A stretch of 64,000 nt of DNA from Nansenia antarctica (GCA_963989245.1 CAXDII010000112.1:1-64000); one strand, 5' to 3'. Shown: positions 32,281-43,545, counted from the stretch's first letter. Program-made: numbers and translations. Notes: generated by a model from the sequence alone, not told the origin.

Positions 32281-32937
32281 GTTCAATAATTCACCATAGG
32301 GTGCCAGGTGTACAGTATGCTAATGGTGGTCATTGAATTGATATGATGAATTATACTGCCAGGTGCATAACTATAATCTTAGCCAAGTCATTGTATTAGC
32401 TCAGTACATTTCAGCAGCAGCTAAACAGTTGGTAATTAAAGGGCTATAAGCACATCTAAGGGGGTGTTCACACTTGACGTCTTTTTTTAGAAAAAAGCGC
32501 AGCCTTCAGCGCCTTTTTACATACAACCCTATGGGAAAAGGAAAAAACGGCCGCCTTTTAAAAAGCGTGAGAAAAGCGCAGCTGCCGCCGCCTTTTTCAA
32601 TTGAATTTATTTAACTTTTCAGAAAGGCGCTGTGTGTCGTCAAGCGCCTTTCTGACAGCTGACCAATCAGGACGAGGAGAGTAGGTACACGTGTACCTTC
32701 CCTAGTAACCAACTTCCCAACAACCGGTGCTCCAAGACGTCAGACCCATCAAGATGTAGCACAATGTAGCACATGTTGTAGAATGTTGTAGGATGTAGAA
32801 CAACTCGTGATTGCTACTGGTGTTTCATAATGTGTTAGCAGCATTTGGCAGAAATCGTAATTTTCAGAAACACTGTTGCAAATATACCCAGTTCAACACA
32901 ACACAACTTGCAAATATACCCAGCGATAGACTTGCTA

Positions 32938-33832
32938 ATAGTCGTAGCCTCGGGGAGTAAAAGGGAAGCCTGGTCTGCCTCTTAGACATGACTACCGGTA
33001 CATCGTAATGATTACTAAGATGCCACTTGAAATACATGAAATCCAAGTTTATTACATATTCGTAAAAAAAAGTGCAACTTCTCTGCTTTCAGAAACTGTT
33101 TGAATTTTTTAGATTGGGCATATAGTTCATGAATTACGATAGTTTGAAGGAATGCTGTAAAATCCTGTCTCCTGACAGCTCCGGTTTCGGAGCAAGACGC
33201 GAATCTATCGGCATTAGTCAAATAGATGCTCACATCCAGTCATCCGCTCACTGCTCTCCATCAAAAATGGCACATCCATCAATAATATTACATAATAACA
33301 ACTGCTCTGATTAGATTGCTTAGATTGTTTAATACATCAACGGGGGGAAAAGCGAGATGAACTCTGAGCGAGTATCATGCTTCCTCCATTGAACGGAAAG
33401 TCCTATCTATTCCATTCAAAGTGTTTTAGCCTTTCCCCTTTCCACTGGTAATAAGGAATTGGCAAGAATAGATCGATATAAATAGATCAACATAATGCAG
33501 CACTATCATGCACAGATCAGCCTTAAAACATGTAACGTTATATATATAACGGAGCGATGTATTTCTACGGAAAGGCTCATACAATCTCTGCGTATGTGTG
33601 AAAGAGGCTTAAATGTTGAAATAACAGTAATACAATGTTCATTGATAAAATTACATAAGGGATGGAAAGGGGTTTTAGAAGGGGGATGACGAAGTGCGCT
33701 GGTCTGAGGAACAGCATAGTCGTAGCCTCGGGGAGTTAAAGGGAAGCCTTGTCTGCCTCTTAGACATGACTACATCGTAATGATTACAAAGATGCCACTT
33801 GAAATGCATGAAATCCAATCCTTACATATTCA
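32938..33832. repeat. direct repeat pair (32938-33060 and 33718-33832)
   Basis: Both contain TCGTAGCCTCGGGGAGT, GTCTGCCTCTTAGACATGAC and GATGCCACTTGAAAT in the same order, with small indels. They bound about 660 bp that shares motifs (AGCACTATCATGC, ATAACAACTGCTC) with the 18.5-19.2 kb region. Confidence 0.75.
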
Positions 33833-34044
33833 CCTAGTATTTGTCTGACTGTCAGTCACGAATGGTCCCAGTATTGTGCTTGCTGCAGAGCACAATGTTA
33901 TTGCTGATATTTTTTGTTTTAATCCTGTTCTTTTACCAACTGTTAACAATAAAGTAAACTAGTTACTTTAGCTAGCTAAAGATATTGGCCCCCCAAATCA
34001 TTTTACAACTTGTTATAATTATGTTACGATGTTTCTCCGCATTG

Positions 34045-34230
34045 AAGGTATATAAGCAACGCAGGGTGCGCTCGTAAATTCGCTCTGAGAGCGCCGGAGC
34101 GCACACTGGGTTCAACGTCATAAAGGGACCAGGTAATTTGATTGGACAAGAGGCATTCCATGAGTGCTGATCAGATTTCCAGGGCGAATTTACGAACGCA
34201 GCTAGCGAACATGTAGCCAGTGGAATATGC
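34045..34230. mobile_element. small hAT-like MITE
   Basis: CAGGGTGCGCTCGTAAATTC (from about 34060) is mirrored by GGGCGAATTTACGAACGC near 34182-34200. Exact ends and a target duplication were not resolved. Confidence 0.5.
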
Positions 34231-34743
34231 TACTTCATAAATATAATTCAGATAGTTTAGGAAAAATCACAGAAGAACAAAGGTCGTCTCAGGGAGCCCA
34301 GTGTGTGTGTGCCAGTTATGAGGAGACTAGGTAAAGTTCATATGAATGTTTATATAAGAGAAATTAGAAAATAAGAAATAAACAAACCAAATATGGATCA
34401 AATATGAATGAATGAATGAAAGCTTTATTTCGAACATGTGTAAAAAGAAATAGTTATAACAACAAAAGACAAAACAAAAACAAGAAAAAACAAAACAAAA
34501 ACAAGAAAAAACTCAAAACACTATTTACTTAACATGTCCGAAAAGGAGTAGGAAGAAGCATAAGCTTATTTAATCCTACCCCTTCTCCAATAATCAGAGA
34601 TTAATAATTAATAATCTGCAGTAGACTTCAATATTAATATAATATATATTTTTTAATTAAATCAAATGTATTTACATATTTACCAACAATAGAAAACAGA
34701 TAATGTAAATAAACAAATAATCTGTGAAAACAACTGGTGACTA

Positions 34744-35442
34744 TCAAAGCCCTTCTTCCTCCTCGTACCTGGTGAAAACCATGTTTTTATACCGCTTTTT
34801 GAACTGGGTCATGCTTGGACACCGCTTTAGCTCCACACTCAATCCGTTCCACAGCTTCACTCCACATATAGAAATACAAAAACTTTTTAACGTTGTACGT
34901 ACATAAATATGTTTTAAATTTAACTCCCCCCTCAAATTATAACTCCCATCTCTATCAAAAAACAATTTTTGAATATTCCTAGGGAGTAGGTTGTTATTTG
35001 CTTTATACATTATTTGTGCTGTTAGAAGGTGGACCAGATCCGTGAATTTTAATGTTTTTGATTTTAAGAATAATGAATTTGTGTGATCTCTATAACCGGA
35101 ATTATGAATTAACCTTATGGCTCTTTTTTGCAATATTAATAGTGATTGTAGTCTACATTTATAAGTGTTGCCCCAAACCTCCGCACAATAATTTAAATAT
35201 GGTAAAAGCAGTGAGCAGTAGAGAGTGTGGAGTGATTTATGGTCCAGAACGTGTCTTGCCTTACTCAGTACTGAAATGCTTCTTGACAGTTTATTTCGGG
35301 CATTTTTTATATGAGATGACCAGCTTATTCTATCATCAATTATCACACCAAGAAACTTAATTTCATGAACTCTTTCAATGTCCACACCATCTACCTGTAT
35401 CTGTACTTGAGTATTCATTTTATAATGACCAAATAACATGTA
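34744..35442 (-). pseudogene. LINE reverse transcriptase, C-terminal part
   Basis: Continues the RT frame after the pogo element. Its target TA falls inside a Tyr codon, and the reading frame is restored exactly on removal. Contains IKFLGVIIDDRISWSSHI, YCSLLLPYLNYCAEVWG and LQKRAIRLIHNSGYRDH, the thumb-like C-terminal region, ending at TAG 34746-34744. No internal stop was seen, so the mutation in motif A is the main visible lesion besides the insertion. Confidence 0.85.
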
Positions 35443-35816
35443 CCGTATTTTCCGGACTATAAGTCGCACCCGAGTATAAGTCGCAGCAGTCAAAAAATGG
35501 GTCATGAAGAGGAAACAACCACATATAAGTCGCACTGGACTATAAGTCGCATTTATTTACCGTAGAAATGTATTTCTCAAAAACATTCAGTTATTCAATT
35601 ACACAATAGCACACAGAACAACAGGCTCAGGCTGAATGCCGCTGAATACCGGTGTCCGGTATGTGATGAATAAAATTTTTTAAATAAAAAATAAATAAAA
35701 ATATTAACACATTAATAAAGAACATACCTGGGAGGCTGAATAGGCTAAATTGGTTGTAAAGTCGCTATGGAATAAGGCCTATGCTAAATGCCCAAAAATG
35801 TAATGTGTCCGGTATG

Positions 35817-36127
35817 TTAACGTACCGTAACACAACAGTTATTCAACCACCGTACATATTATAGCACACAGAACAACAGGCTCAATAGGTGTCCGGTATG
35901 TTAACGTAACACAACAGTTATTCAACCACCGTACATATTATAGCACACAGAACAACAGGCTCAATAGGTGTCCGGTATGTTAACGTAACACAACAGTTAT
36001 TCAACCACCGTACATATTATAGCACACAGAACAACAGGCTCAATAGGTGTCCGGTATGTTAACGTAACACATTAATGAATAAAGATGAACACATTAATAA
36101 AGAACATAGGCCTACCTGGGAGGCTGA
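35817..36127. repeat. 79-bp tandem repeat inside the pogo element
   Basis: Three to four copies starting GTCCGGTATGTTAACGTAAC at 35817, 35891, 35970 and 36049 (spacing 74, 79, 79), each with ACATATTATAGCACACAGAA. Confidence 0.9.
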
Positions 36128-36169
36128 ATAGGCGAAAACGGACATAACAAGCCAGCGAGTCCAACAAGC

Positions 36170-36493
36170 AAAGTCATTGATATTAATCTCCTTGGCCACT
36201 GCCAGGGCGTGGAGACGTAACTGCACTGTTGACAAGCCTCTCCCGGCAGCACGTTGTTCAAGCACCCATCTGTGGACTCGTTCCTCCATCTCTGGCCATC
36301 TAGCTTTCAGCCCGCGATTCGCTTTCTTCGTTTTCTTCATGGCAGTGAGAGTAACCTCTGCTTTTCGCCAGTCCCTCACAAGTTTCTCACTCACTCCAAA
36401 CTTTCTTTCTGTTGCTCGATTACCGTTTGCGGCTCCATATTTTACAAGTTGCAGTTTGTAATCTGCAGAATAGGATTTTCTTTTTGACTCCAT
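36170..36493 (-). CDS. pogo-family DNA-binding domain (CENP-B/brinker-type HTH)
   Basis: ATG at 36493 begins MESKRKSYSADYKLQLVKYG, followed by ERKFGVSEKLVRDWRKAE, a helix-turn-helix of the brinker/CENP-B type. A second HTH-like segment follows: RWPEMEERVHRWVLEQRAAG, then TVQLRLHALAVAKE. This is the N-terminal DNA-binding module of pogo transposases and POGK-like proteins. After about 36170 homology ends (the frame continues to 36059 without meaning), so catalytic sequences are deleted or lay in a lost exon. Confidence 0.75.
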
Positions 36494-36738
36494 TTTGTGT
36501 GTGTCATCAGCTGTCTTTTTCAGTGGTAGGCCTACTCGTTGTCACATGCCTAGAGCGCCTTCTCGTGGTTGTAGACGGTAATGTTTACTCCTTGGTTCAT
36601 GTCAGTCAGAGATTACCGTATGTCAGTTCATGTCAGTCAGAGATTATGAATTATTGATATATAAGTCGCACCTGACTATAAGTCGCAGGACCAGCCAAAG
36701 TATGAAAAAAACCGCGACTTATAGTCCGGAAAATACGG

Positions 36739-37488
36739 TAGTTAGTTTTGCTTAGGTTTAATGATAATTTGTTTATGTCAAACCATCTTTTTAATTTGCA
36801 CATTTCTGAAGTAATCATCTCCATTAGCTCCTTTAAATTCCCCCCAGAACAAAAACAATTTGTATCATCTGCGAATAGTACTAATTTTAATGTTTTTGAG
36901 GCCTTGCAAATATCATTTATATAAAGAATAAACAGTTTCGGACCCAATACTGACCCTTGGGGGACGCCACAAGCAATGTCCAAGCGTGACGATGAATACT
37001 CTCCCAACTTCACAAATTGTTTCCTGTCTCTTAAATAACTTATCACCCAGTGCAATGCTACCCCCCTGATCCCATACCGTTCCAGTTTATTGATTAATAT
37101 GTTGTGATTGATTGTGTCGAAAGCTTTTTTAAGATAAATGAATACTCCAACTGCATACTGTTTGTGGTCTATAGCGTTTGTAATTCCCTCGATTGATTCA
37201 ATTAATGCCAGTGATGTTGAACTGTTTGATCTGAATCCGTATTGACTGTCAGAAAGTAATTTATGTTTATCTATGAATTTGTCTAATCTGTTATTGAATA
37301 GTTTTTCTAGAATTTTTGAGAATTTTGGAAGTAAAGAAATAGGCCTGTAATTTGTGAAGTGGTGTCTATCCCCAGTTTTATACAGCGGTACAACTTTAGC
37401 TATTTTCATTTTGTTAGGAAATGTACTGGTTTGGAACGAGAAGTTACAGATATATGTCAGTGGTTCTGAAATCCCCTCAATTAATATA
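36739..37488 (-). pseudogene. LINE reverse transcriptase, N-terminal part
   Basis: Open minus-strand frame with RT motifs in order: KVVPLYKTGDRHHFTNYRPI, QYGFRSNSSTSLAL, motif A VFIYLKKAFDTINH, CGVPQGSVLGPKLF and motif C VLFADDT. It belongs to the CR1/L2/Rex-type LINE RTs. In motif A the usual catalytic Asp (FIDL) is Tyr, which should abolish polymerase activity, while FADD is retained. The frame continues across the pogo insertion to the part ending at 34744. Confidence 0.85.
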
Positions 37489-37498
37489 GATCAAATAT

Positions 37499-38700
37499 AA
37501 ATCAAATATAAATCAAATAGATCAAATATAGATCAAATATAAATCAAATATAGGCCTTTACAGTTATACAATTTAGTCACACAAATACAATGTACAATGT
37601 TCAATGTAGTCACAATTCACAATTCACACAGTTACACAATTTAGTCCGTTCGTTATTCACAATTTAGATTCACACTTCCATAATCCATGTTCAAGTGGGA
37701 AGGTCAGTTTCCGTCCTACCACACAAAAGTTCCTTTAGGGAAGTTCCATTATTAGTTCCATTCCATTCGGTTCAGGGTTAGCTCGCCATCCAATAAATCC
37801 AACAATCCATCCTGGTCCACAGGTATGAGGTAGAGAGGTAGAAGAGAGGTAGAAAAACCTGACCTATAAGAGGCCATATGAGGAATAATGCAATTACTAT
37901 TCATTCATTCATTACAATCAAATTCTAAAGGTGCAGTTGTACAACATTTCATTTCATTCAAAAGATACATTTCAGTCAGCATAGAATAACCAATGTGTCA
38001 TGTTATTATTTAAATAAAGGCTTCATAATTATATAGCACTTTAAGACAGATCACCTTTGGTTAAGGCACACAGTCACAGTATCAAATAGCATCTATACAA
38101 AAATAGCTTTAGTAAACAAACAATTGTTACATTGAGACACAGGGCCATAATTGAATCATTAAACACCCTCAAAAAGACAACAATACATATAATCAAAGCA
38201 TTACATTACCCTGTTACTTGTTTTAAATGGGCAAGTAATTTAGCTGCAATTTGACATGTCTGCATAGACGAATGTTGTTGTCAATGCTAACCGCGGCTAT
38301 TGAGTGAGTAGTGTAGTAGTTGCTAATCGCTAAGCTAGCGTTAGCTACGTTTCTGTTACTGATCTACATTGCGGATTTATCACGATATGACGGTTGCTAG
38401 ATCATAACACATTAACCAAAGTCCACACACATGACTCACCGTTGAATCTCTGTTCTATTAGTCAAACACCGCCGTAGTCACCACGCCAAACACACCAGCC
38501 AGCTCACAGGTAGAGAGGGAGTGACCCAGTAAACAATTCGCGACCCGGATGTTATAGGCGTGCTGTGGAATTAGGTAACCAGTTGCTGCTGGGTATTGTA
38601 GTTTTAACCATGGGTTACAAACAGAAGACGATAAAACCGTCAGATCAGATATATAAACAGGTTATTTTCATAAACTGGACACATTTTGGGAATATATATG
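37499..38700. other. no gene; ATCAAATATAA short repeat then AT-rich sequence
   Basis: 37489-37555 repeats ATCAAATATAA with variation next to the LINE target. The remainder belongs to the Harbinger-type insertion; no exon or transposase was recognised. Confidence 0.45.
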
Positions 38701-39760
38701 CAGGGGTGCACATAACTTTTTGGGGCCAGTGCTCAGAGGAGCACCTAGGGATGCTGCTTGGTGCTCCCCGAGCTCGCGAGTCACGACCCGTCCCACAGGA
38801 TGGATAAAAAAGGGATACATGGATAACTTATATTAGCAAAACGACATGTATTCATAAATAAAGATGAACGAACAAATGATTGTGTGCAAAACAAAAGAAA
38901 CAAATGCAAAATCAAATGACTGCTCTTTAAGCATGAAAGTCTGTCAGACTCCTTTAAACACATTGAAATCAACTGACAACTCTTTAAGCACTAACTGAAT
39001 GTCTGTTCTTTAAACACAATGAAATCAACTGACATCTCTTTAAGCACTGCTCTGTTCTGTAAACACTGAAATCAACATTTCAACAAAAAGTTACAGCCTA
39101 AGCATTTACTTATGCTACAAGCTTAATCATCATCACTGCTCTCTTGACTGCTGTTAATACTGTCCTCAATTTCAACCATGGTAGAGGATGTTGTAGGGCC
39201 TACAATGTAGGCTATCACTTAAAATAGCTCATTATTTTGATTGTGCAACAAAGTTGTTTTTTTTTCTTCTAATATAATTCCCAACCATATCCTGGGTCAG
39301 GGGTCTAGGTGCGATAATGAAGCTGTAAAACAAACGTCTGAACGTTTGAAAGCTTCAGAGAAAAGAAACGTGAAGTCCCTTGGTGTTGTTTTTCCTTTTA
39401 GCGACGAGTCGTTCGGGACTGAATTTTCACGTGTCGGCGTGATAACCGCGCGATACGCGATACGCGGAATGAAAGTACAAGTTACGATACTTTCCGAATG
39501 TTTTCGTGAGGGGAGTCGCCGTGGTCGTCGTCAGTCGACTGTTCGTCGGGCCTTCGGCTGAGGGGACGGCAAATAGTTACTTAGTGGGGCTTGCAGTGAT
39601 GCAGCAGTCAGCAGTCAGCAGTTGGATTTTGAGGAAGTAAATTCCTCTCCCAGCGCTTCCAGCTGTTGGTGCGCAAGAGCGCTTTCATGCCGCTGATCTG
39701 CTGCGCAGCATGCATTTTGGCGACGCATGCGCACTGGCGCACCAGTTATGTGCACCCTTG
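38701..39760. mobile_element. hAT-type element, CAGGGGTGCACATAACT ends
   Basis: Starts CAGGGGTGCACATAACT and ends AGTTATGTGCACCCTTG. The flanks TATATATG (38693-38700) and CATATATG (39761-39768) agree at seven of eight bases. Short AACTGACA/CTCTTTAAGCAC repeats occur at 38920-39060. The 106-residue plus-strand frame at 39241 has no recognised homology. Confidence 0.75.
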
Positions 39761-40358
39761 CATATATGGTTACTTTCTCGCCTGAAAACACATTAAAACT
39801 TCATAAAATGACATGTTAACACTTGTATCGCCAAAATTACAGCTTTTAGCCAATGGAGGTTAAAATGGACGATTTAAATTGCCCGCTGCTAGCCGGTGCG
39901 AAATGCATTCTGGGAAAAAGGCGGTGAAGGCTTCACTTTTTTCTAAAAAAAAGACGTCAAGTGTGAACGCCCCCTAATAGATGAATGTCATGTATGATAA
40001 CGCAGCAAGCTTGCTTGAAAGGGAGCTGCCAGTCAAGCGTGCAAAGTCCACGCCCATACAGCCCTCTGTCTGACCAGGAAGTTGAGCCTAACTAGAAGAT
40101 TATTGTCATTTTTTCTTGTGTAAAGTATTTAAAATATCAGATATCAAAATACAATTGGAACCGTTTAATGTCTATTTTCCAGACCCTTTAATTACAAAGA
40201 AATGCAATCAGTAATCCATAGATTATTGCATTTGCAGGACATGTCCTGTCAGTCTAGATGGGCTTTCAGTGAACTGGTTGGCTGTCATTTATAATTGACT
40301 CTGCACTGTTTGTGCCTCCATTGTTTCTAGCTGCAGGTCCTCTTCAGCTCATGTAACC

Positions 40359-40617
40359 ATGTATGAACCAGAGTCCACAGAGTCCCCCGGATCTGGCTGT
40401 GGTTCTCCAGCCCTGAAAATCACATGGTGGGGTCCAGAGATGGTGGCAGTGAAGCTGGAGGAAGAAGATGTAGAGGAGAATGGTGTGATGGTGAAAGAAG
40501 AAGTGGAGGAGAAGAGAGTGATGGTGAAAGAAGAAGATGGAGGAGAAGAAATGAGGGAGGAGGGAGGGATGGTGAAAGAAGAGGTCGAAGTAGAAGTGGA
40601 GATTGAAGACACGGATG
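40359..40617 (+). CDS. zinc-finger gene exon 1: acidic N-terminal domain
   Basis: Candidate exon bounded by TTTCTAG (before 40331) and a GTAAGTC donor at 40618, with ATG at 40359. It encodes 86 residues starting MYEPESTESPGSGCGSPAL, then four repeats around (M/A)VK(L/E)E within a highly acidic tail ending EIEDTDG. Each VKxE unit fits the SUMO-acceptor consensus psi-K-x-E. The 259-nt exon ends in phase 1 and joins in frame to the finger exon at 41862. Copy B holds a near-identical exon at 60339. I do not recognise a named N-terminal domain (no KRAB, SCAN or BTB). Confidence 0.75.
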
Positions 40618-40682
40618 GTAAGTCTTTGTTGTATAGTGGTGAGGGTCATTGCTCTGCTGTAAAATCAATGCTGCCAGTGGCA

Positions 40683-41480
40683 AGGCAAGTTTATTTGTAC
40701 GGCACATTTCATACAACAGGGGCAATTCAAAGTGCTTTACATACATTATTTAAAAATACTAGGTAAAAAGGTAAATTGATAAAACAATTTAATAAGACAA
40801 TAGTTAATGGATAAAAGACATTGATAGAAGTGTTTAATCATAACTGCTGCAACATGAAGGTTTTTAGCTTAGATTTAAATATTTTTAGGGTTTGCGCCTG
40901 TTTGATTTCTTCAGGGAGTTTGTTCCAGGAGCATGCAGCAGCTGACCTTAGGGGCCTTAGGGAATATAGGGTGAGGAGATCTGATATGAATATAGGGAGG
41001 GAGGACATCTGATATGAATATAGGGAGGGAGGAGATCTGATATGAATATAGGGAGGGAGGAGATCTGATATGTATTTTGGTCCCAGACCATTTTCTGTGA
41101 GAGACTGGTAGCCAGTGTAGGGATCTCAGGATTGGTGTAATGTGTTCAAACGTATTCATTTTTGTTAGGACCCTAGCAGTTGCGTTTTGGATGAGCTGCA
41201 GCTTACGAACAGCCCCTTTAGATAGGCCTGTTAGTAGACCATTACAATAATCAAGTCTACTCGAAACAAATGCATGGATGAGTTTTTTTTTTTTTTCAAG
41301 GTCTTATTTGGACATGAAACCTCTCATTCTTGTTATGTTTTTCAGGTGATAGTAGGCTGATTTAGTTATCGAGTTCATGTGGCTGTTGAAGTTTAGAGTC
41401 TAGAATTACACTAAGATTTCTGACCTGTTTTTTAGTTCAGAAAGAGAATCAAGTTTTGCACTGACTTTCGATCTTTTGTC
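40683..41480 (-). mobile_element. LINE fragment in the zinc-finger intron
   Basis: Minus strand encodes FEHITPILRSLHWLPVSHR and, past a minisatellite, CMLLEQTP-type LINE C-terminal sequence. The plus strand shows the common fish tail GGCAAGTTTATTTGTACGGC near 40682. The same fragment is in copy B (60663-61853). Confidence 0.75.
40964..41072. repeat. 28-bp minisatellite within the intronic LINE
   Basis: About four copies of GAATATAGGGAGGGAGGAGA followed by TCTGATAT. Copy B has about six copies before its MITE (61010-61157) and three after it (61625-61705). Confidence 0.9.
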
Positions 41481-41861
41481 AGGTGCACCGAATACAATTA
41501 TCTCTGTTTTGTCCTAATGAAGCGATGTAAACACTGCTATTTGAGACAAACAAAACACGCATATTCCTACACTAGTAGCAATAGCAGTGTTTCCATCTCA
41601 TGGCTCTATGGTAGATACCATGTTTACATCTCATGGCTCTATGCGGCCGTGGGTGCATCCCTAATTTAAATGACACAGTTCTATCAAGGATGGAATATTA
41701 CAGTTTTCCATTACAGGTATCCTAACACTCTGAACACTTCATGTTCCCACAGCGTGTGCAGACTCCAGAGATGTGGTGTTACTTCTGGCACTGCTGAGTC
41801 TATGGAAGCAGCACTTGTTCTCATGTTGTTTCTAATCCTGTATATGTTCCTATTCTTACAG

Positions 41862-42658
41862 GAGAGAGCTCCAACCCAGACTCAGACATGGAGCCCAGCT
41901 CCACCGCATCAGGAAGCCATAAACAACACAGACGGAGGAGGAGGAGCTCAAGACAGAAGAATCACCACTGTTTAGATTGCAGTGAGAGTTTCATTTGTCC
42001 AACTCACCTTAAATCACAACCACAGACTCAAGGAGGACAGAAGACTCACTCTTGTCTTCAGTGTGGAAAGAGATTTGGTTATTTGAGCAAACTAAAGAGA
42101 CACCAGAGAATACACACAGGAGAGAAGCCATGCTGCTGCTCCCTGTGTGGGAAGAGTTTCAGTGAGGCAGGTGACCTAAAGAAACACCAGAGAATACACA
42201 CAGGAGAGAAGCCATTCTACTGCTCCCAGTGTGGGCAGAGTTTCAGTGAGGCAGGATCCCTAAAGAAACACCAGAGAATACACACAGGAGAGAAGCCATT
42301 CTGCTGCTCCCAGTGTGGGCAGAGTTTCAGTGAGGCAGGAAACCTAAAGAGTCACCAGAGAATACACACAGGAGAGAAGCCATTCTGCTGCTCCCAGTGT
42401 GGGAAGGGTTTCAGTCACGCAGGCGCTCTAAAGAGGCATCAGAGAATACACACAGGAGAGAAGCCATTCTGCTGCTCCCAGTGTGGGAAGGGTTTCAGTC
42501 ACGCAGGCGCTCTAAAGAGGCATCAGAGAATACACACAGGAGAGAAGCCATTCTGCTGCTCCCAGTGTGGGAAGGGTTTCAGTCAGGCAGGACACCTAAA
42601 GAGACACCAGATAATACACACAGGAGAGAAGCCATTCTGTCCTGTGTGGACACATTGA
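41862..42658 (+). CDS. zinc-finger gene exon 2: C2H2 array
   Basis: Starts after TATTCTTACAG in phase with exon 1; the spliced product would be 351 residues. After a linker with RRRRRSSR, a degenerate finger (CLDC... without proper spacing) is followed by seven complete C2H2 fingers with TGEKP linkers, from CLQCGKRFGYLSKLKRH to CSQCGKGFSQAGHLKRH. The protein ends EKPFCPVWTH, a truncated next finger. Fingers 5 and 6 of the complete set are identical at nucleotide level (42381-42464 against 42465-42548). It is a nuclear, DNA-binding candidate transcription regulator of the expanded fish ZNF type; its target is unknown. Confidence 0.9.
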
Positions 42659-43100
42659 CATTGTTTAATGATGGGGGGGGGGGGGGGGGTTAAATGTGAT
42701 TTTCTTATTTTTGATGTTATGAAAGTTTAAAGGTTGAAGAGCCTCAATGTAACAAACTACAGTTTTAAGATCACTTTCTTATACTTATAGTTTGTTGTCT
42801 CAGTGTTATGTTTGTATTTCTGTTCAGTTCAGTTGTGTACGTGTTTTTGTAGTCCACTAAATCTAGGACTACAATTCCCCAGATGTCTAGCCATTAGGTG
42901 AAATATTTGACACGTGTGTTGTGCATTGGCTAATAAAGTGATGCTGTTTGAACCCTTTATACTCCTGCATTCACTTGTCACTGCTTTATGCCTGAAGAAG
43001 GTCTATGACCGAAAGCTTGCAATAAAATAATGATTTTTGCACAGATTTCAGTGTGCGGATGCTGCTTTATTCACTCTAAAACAATTCATAATCAAAGAGT
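42659..43100 (+). other. zinc-finger gene 3' UTR region
   Basis: Poly-G tract (42671-42690), then unique-looking sequence. AATAAA-type signals occur at about 42932 (TAATAAAGTG) and 43020 (CAATAAAATAATG). CCTGAAGAAGGTCTATGACC near 42990 is a motif common in fish dispersed repeats. Confidence 0.5.
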
Positions 43101-43116
43101 GTAAAAGCTGTACAGT

Positions 43117-43545
43117 AATAATAATAATAATAATAATAACTTTTATTTGTATAGCGCTTTTCCTGCAAGCGTTGCAGCTCAAAGTGCTCCAATCGTTATA
43201 TAATCATAATATAATTATTTAGTCATTTAAAGGCAATATTAAAAAGATGGGTTTTTAGCCTTGACTTGAACATATTTGCTGAGGTTGCATTCCTAATGTA
43301 AACTGGCAGTGCATTCCACAATTTGGGAGCATAAAATGAGAATGCAGCCTCACCACCTTACATGTGGTACACAGAAAAAAACAGCGTCAGATGACCTGAG
43401 AGCTCTATTGGGCTGATCTGCTAGCGAAAGGTCTGAACATATTCTGGTGCTGTGCCAGTGAGAGCTTTATAAACAAGCAGAAGGATCTTGAAATATATTC
43501 TGAACTTAATGTGCATGGCTTTTATTTACCTCAACACAAGAGCCA
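43117..43545 (-). mobile_element. LINE-like dispersed repeat, 3' region
   Basis: (TAA)n at 43117-43139 followed by TTTTATTTGTATAGCGCTTT, then sequence resembling the antisense of fish LINE 3' regions (GGGTTTTTAGCCTTGACTTG, GCATTCCACAATTTGGGAGC). It ends where the 16-bp array begins. Confidence 0.6.

Larger units (their letters stand above)
35443..36738 (-). mobile_element. pogo/Tigger-type element with TA target
   Basis: Inverted ends CCGTATTTTCCGGACTATAA and TTATAGTCCGGAAAATACGG, flanked by TA (35441-35442; 36739-36740). Subterminal ATAAGTCGCA repeats are present at both ends. It carries a pogo-type DNA-binding domain on the minus strand but no DDE domain, so it is non-autonomous. Confidence 0.93.
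34406..37488 (-). mobile_element. 5'-truncated LINE with 10-bp TSD
   Basis: Minus-strand LINE. Its 3' end is a (TTCA)n tail at 34406, and its 5' truncation at 37488 lies within the reverse transcriptase. GATCAAATAT flanks both ends (34396-34405; 37489-37498). It is split by a pogo element (35443-36738). It sits within the Harbinger-type insertion. Confidence 0.88.
32460..39974. mobile_element. PIF/Harbinger-type insertion, 7.5 kb, TSD TAA
   Basis: Inverted ends of about 60 bp start GGGGGTGTTCACACTTGACG on the left and, inverted, GGGGGCGTTCACACTTGACG on the right. They are flanked by the 3-bp TAA (32457-32459; 39975-39977). Copy B has the intact site CATCTAATAGATG near 59980. A 3-bp TWA duplication and G-rich TIRs are the Harbinger signature. 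No Harbinger transposase or Myb-like gene was recognised. Much of the length is later insertions (LINE 34406-37488, pogo, hAT 38701-39760). Confidence 0.88.

Noticed and set aside
39241..39561. 106-residue Arg-rich plus-strand frame
   Set aside because: Lies inside a hAT-type element with no recognised motif; likely chance.
40344..40746. Minus-strand Ser/His/Pro-rich frames opposite the zinc-finger exon 1 (and at 60324-60708)
   Set aside because: They are the antisense of GAA/GAG-rich coding sequence with a clear sense exon and splice donor.
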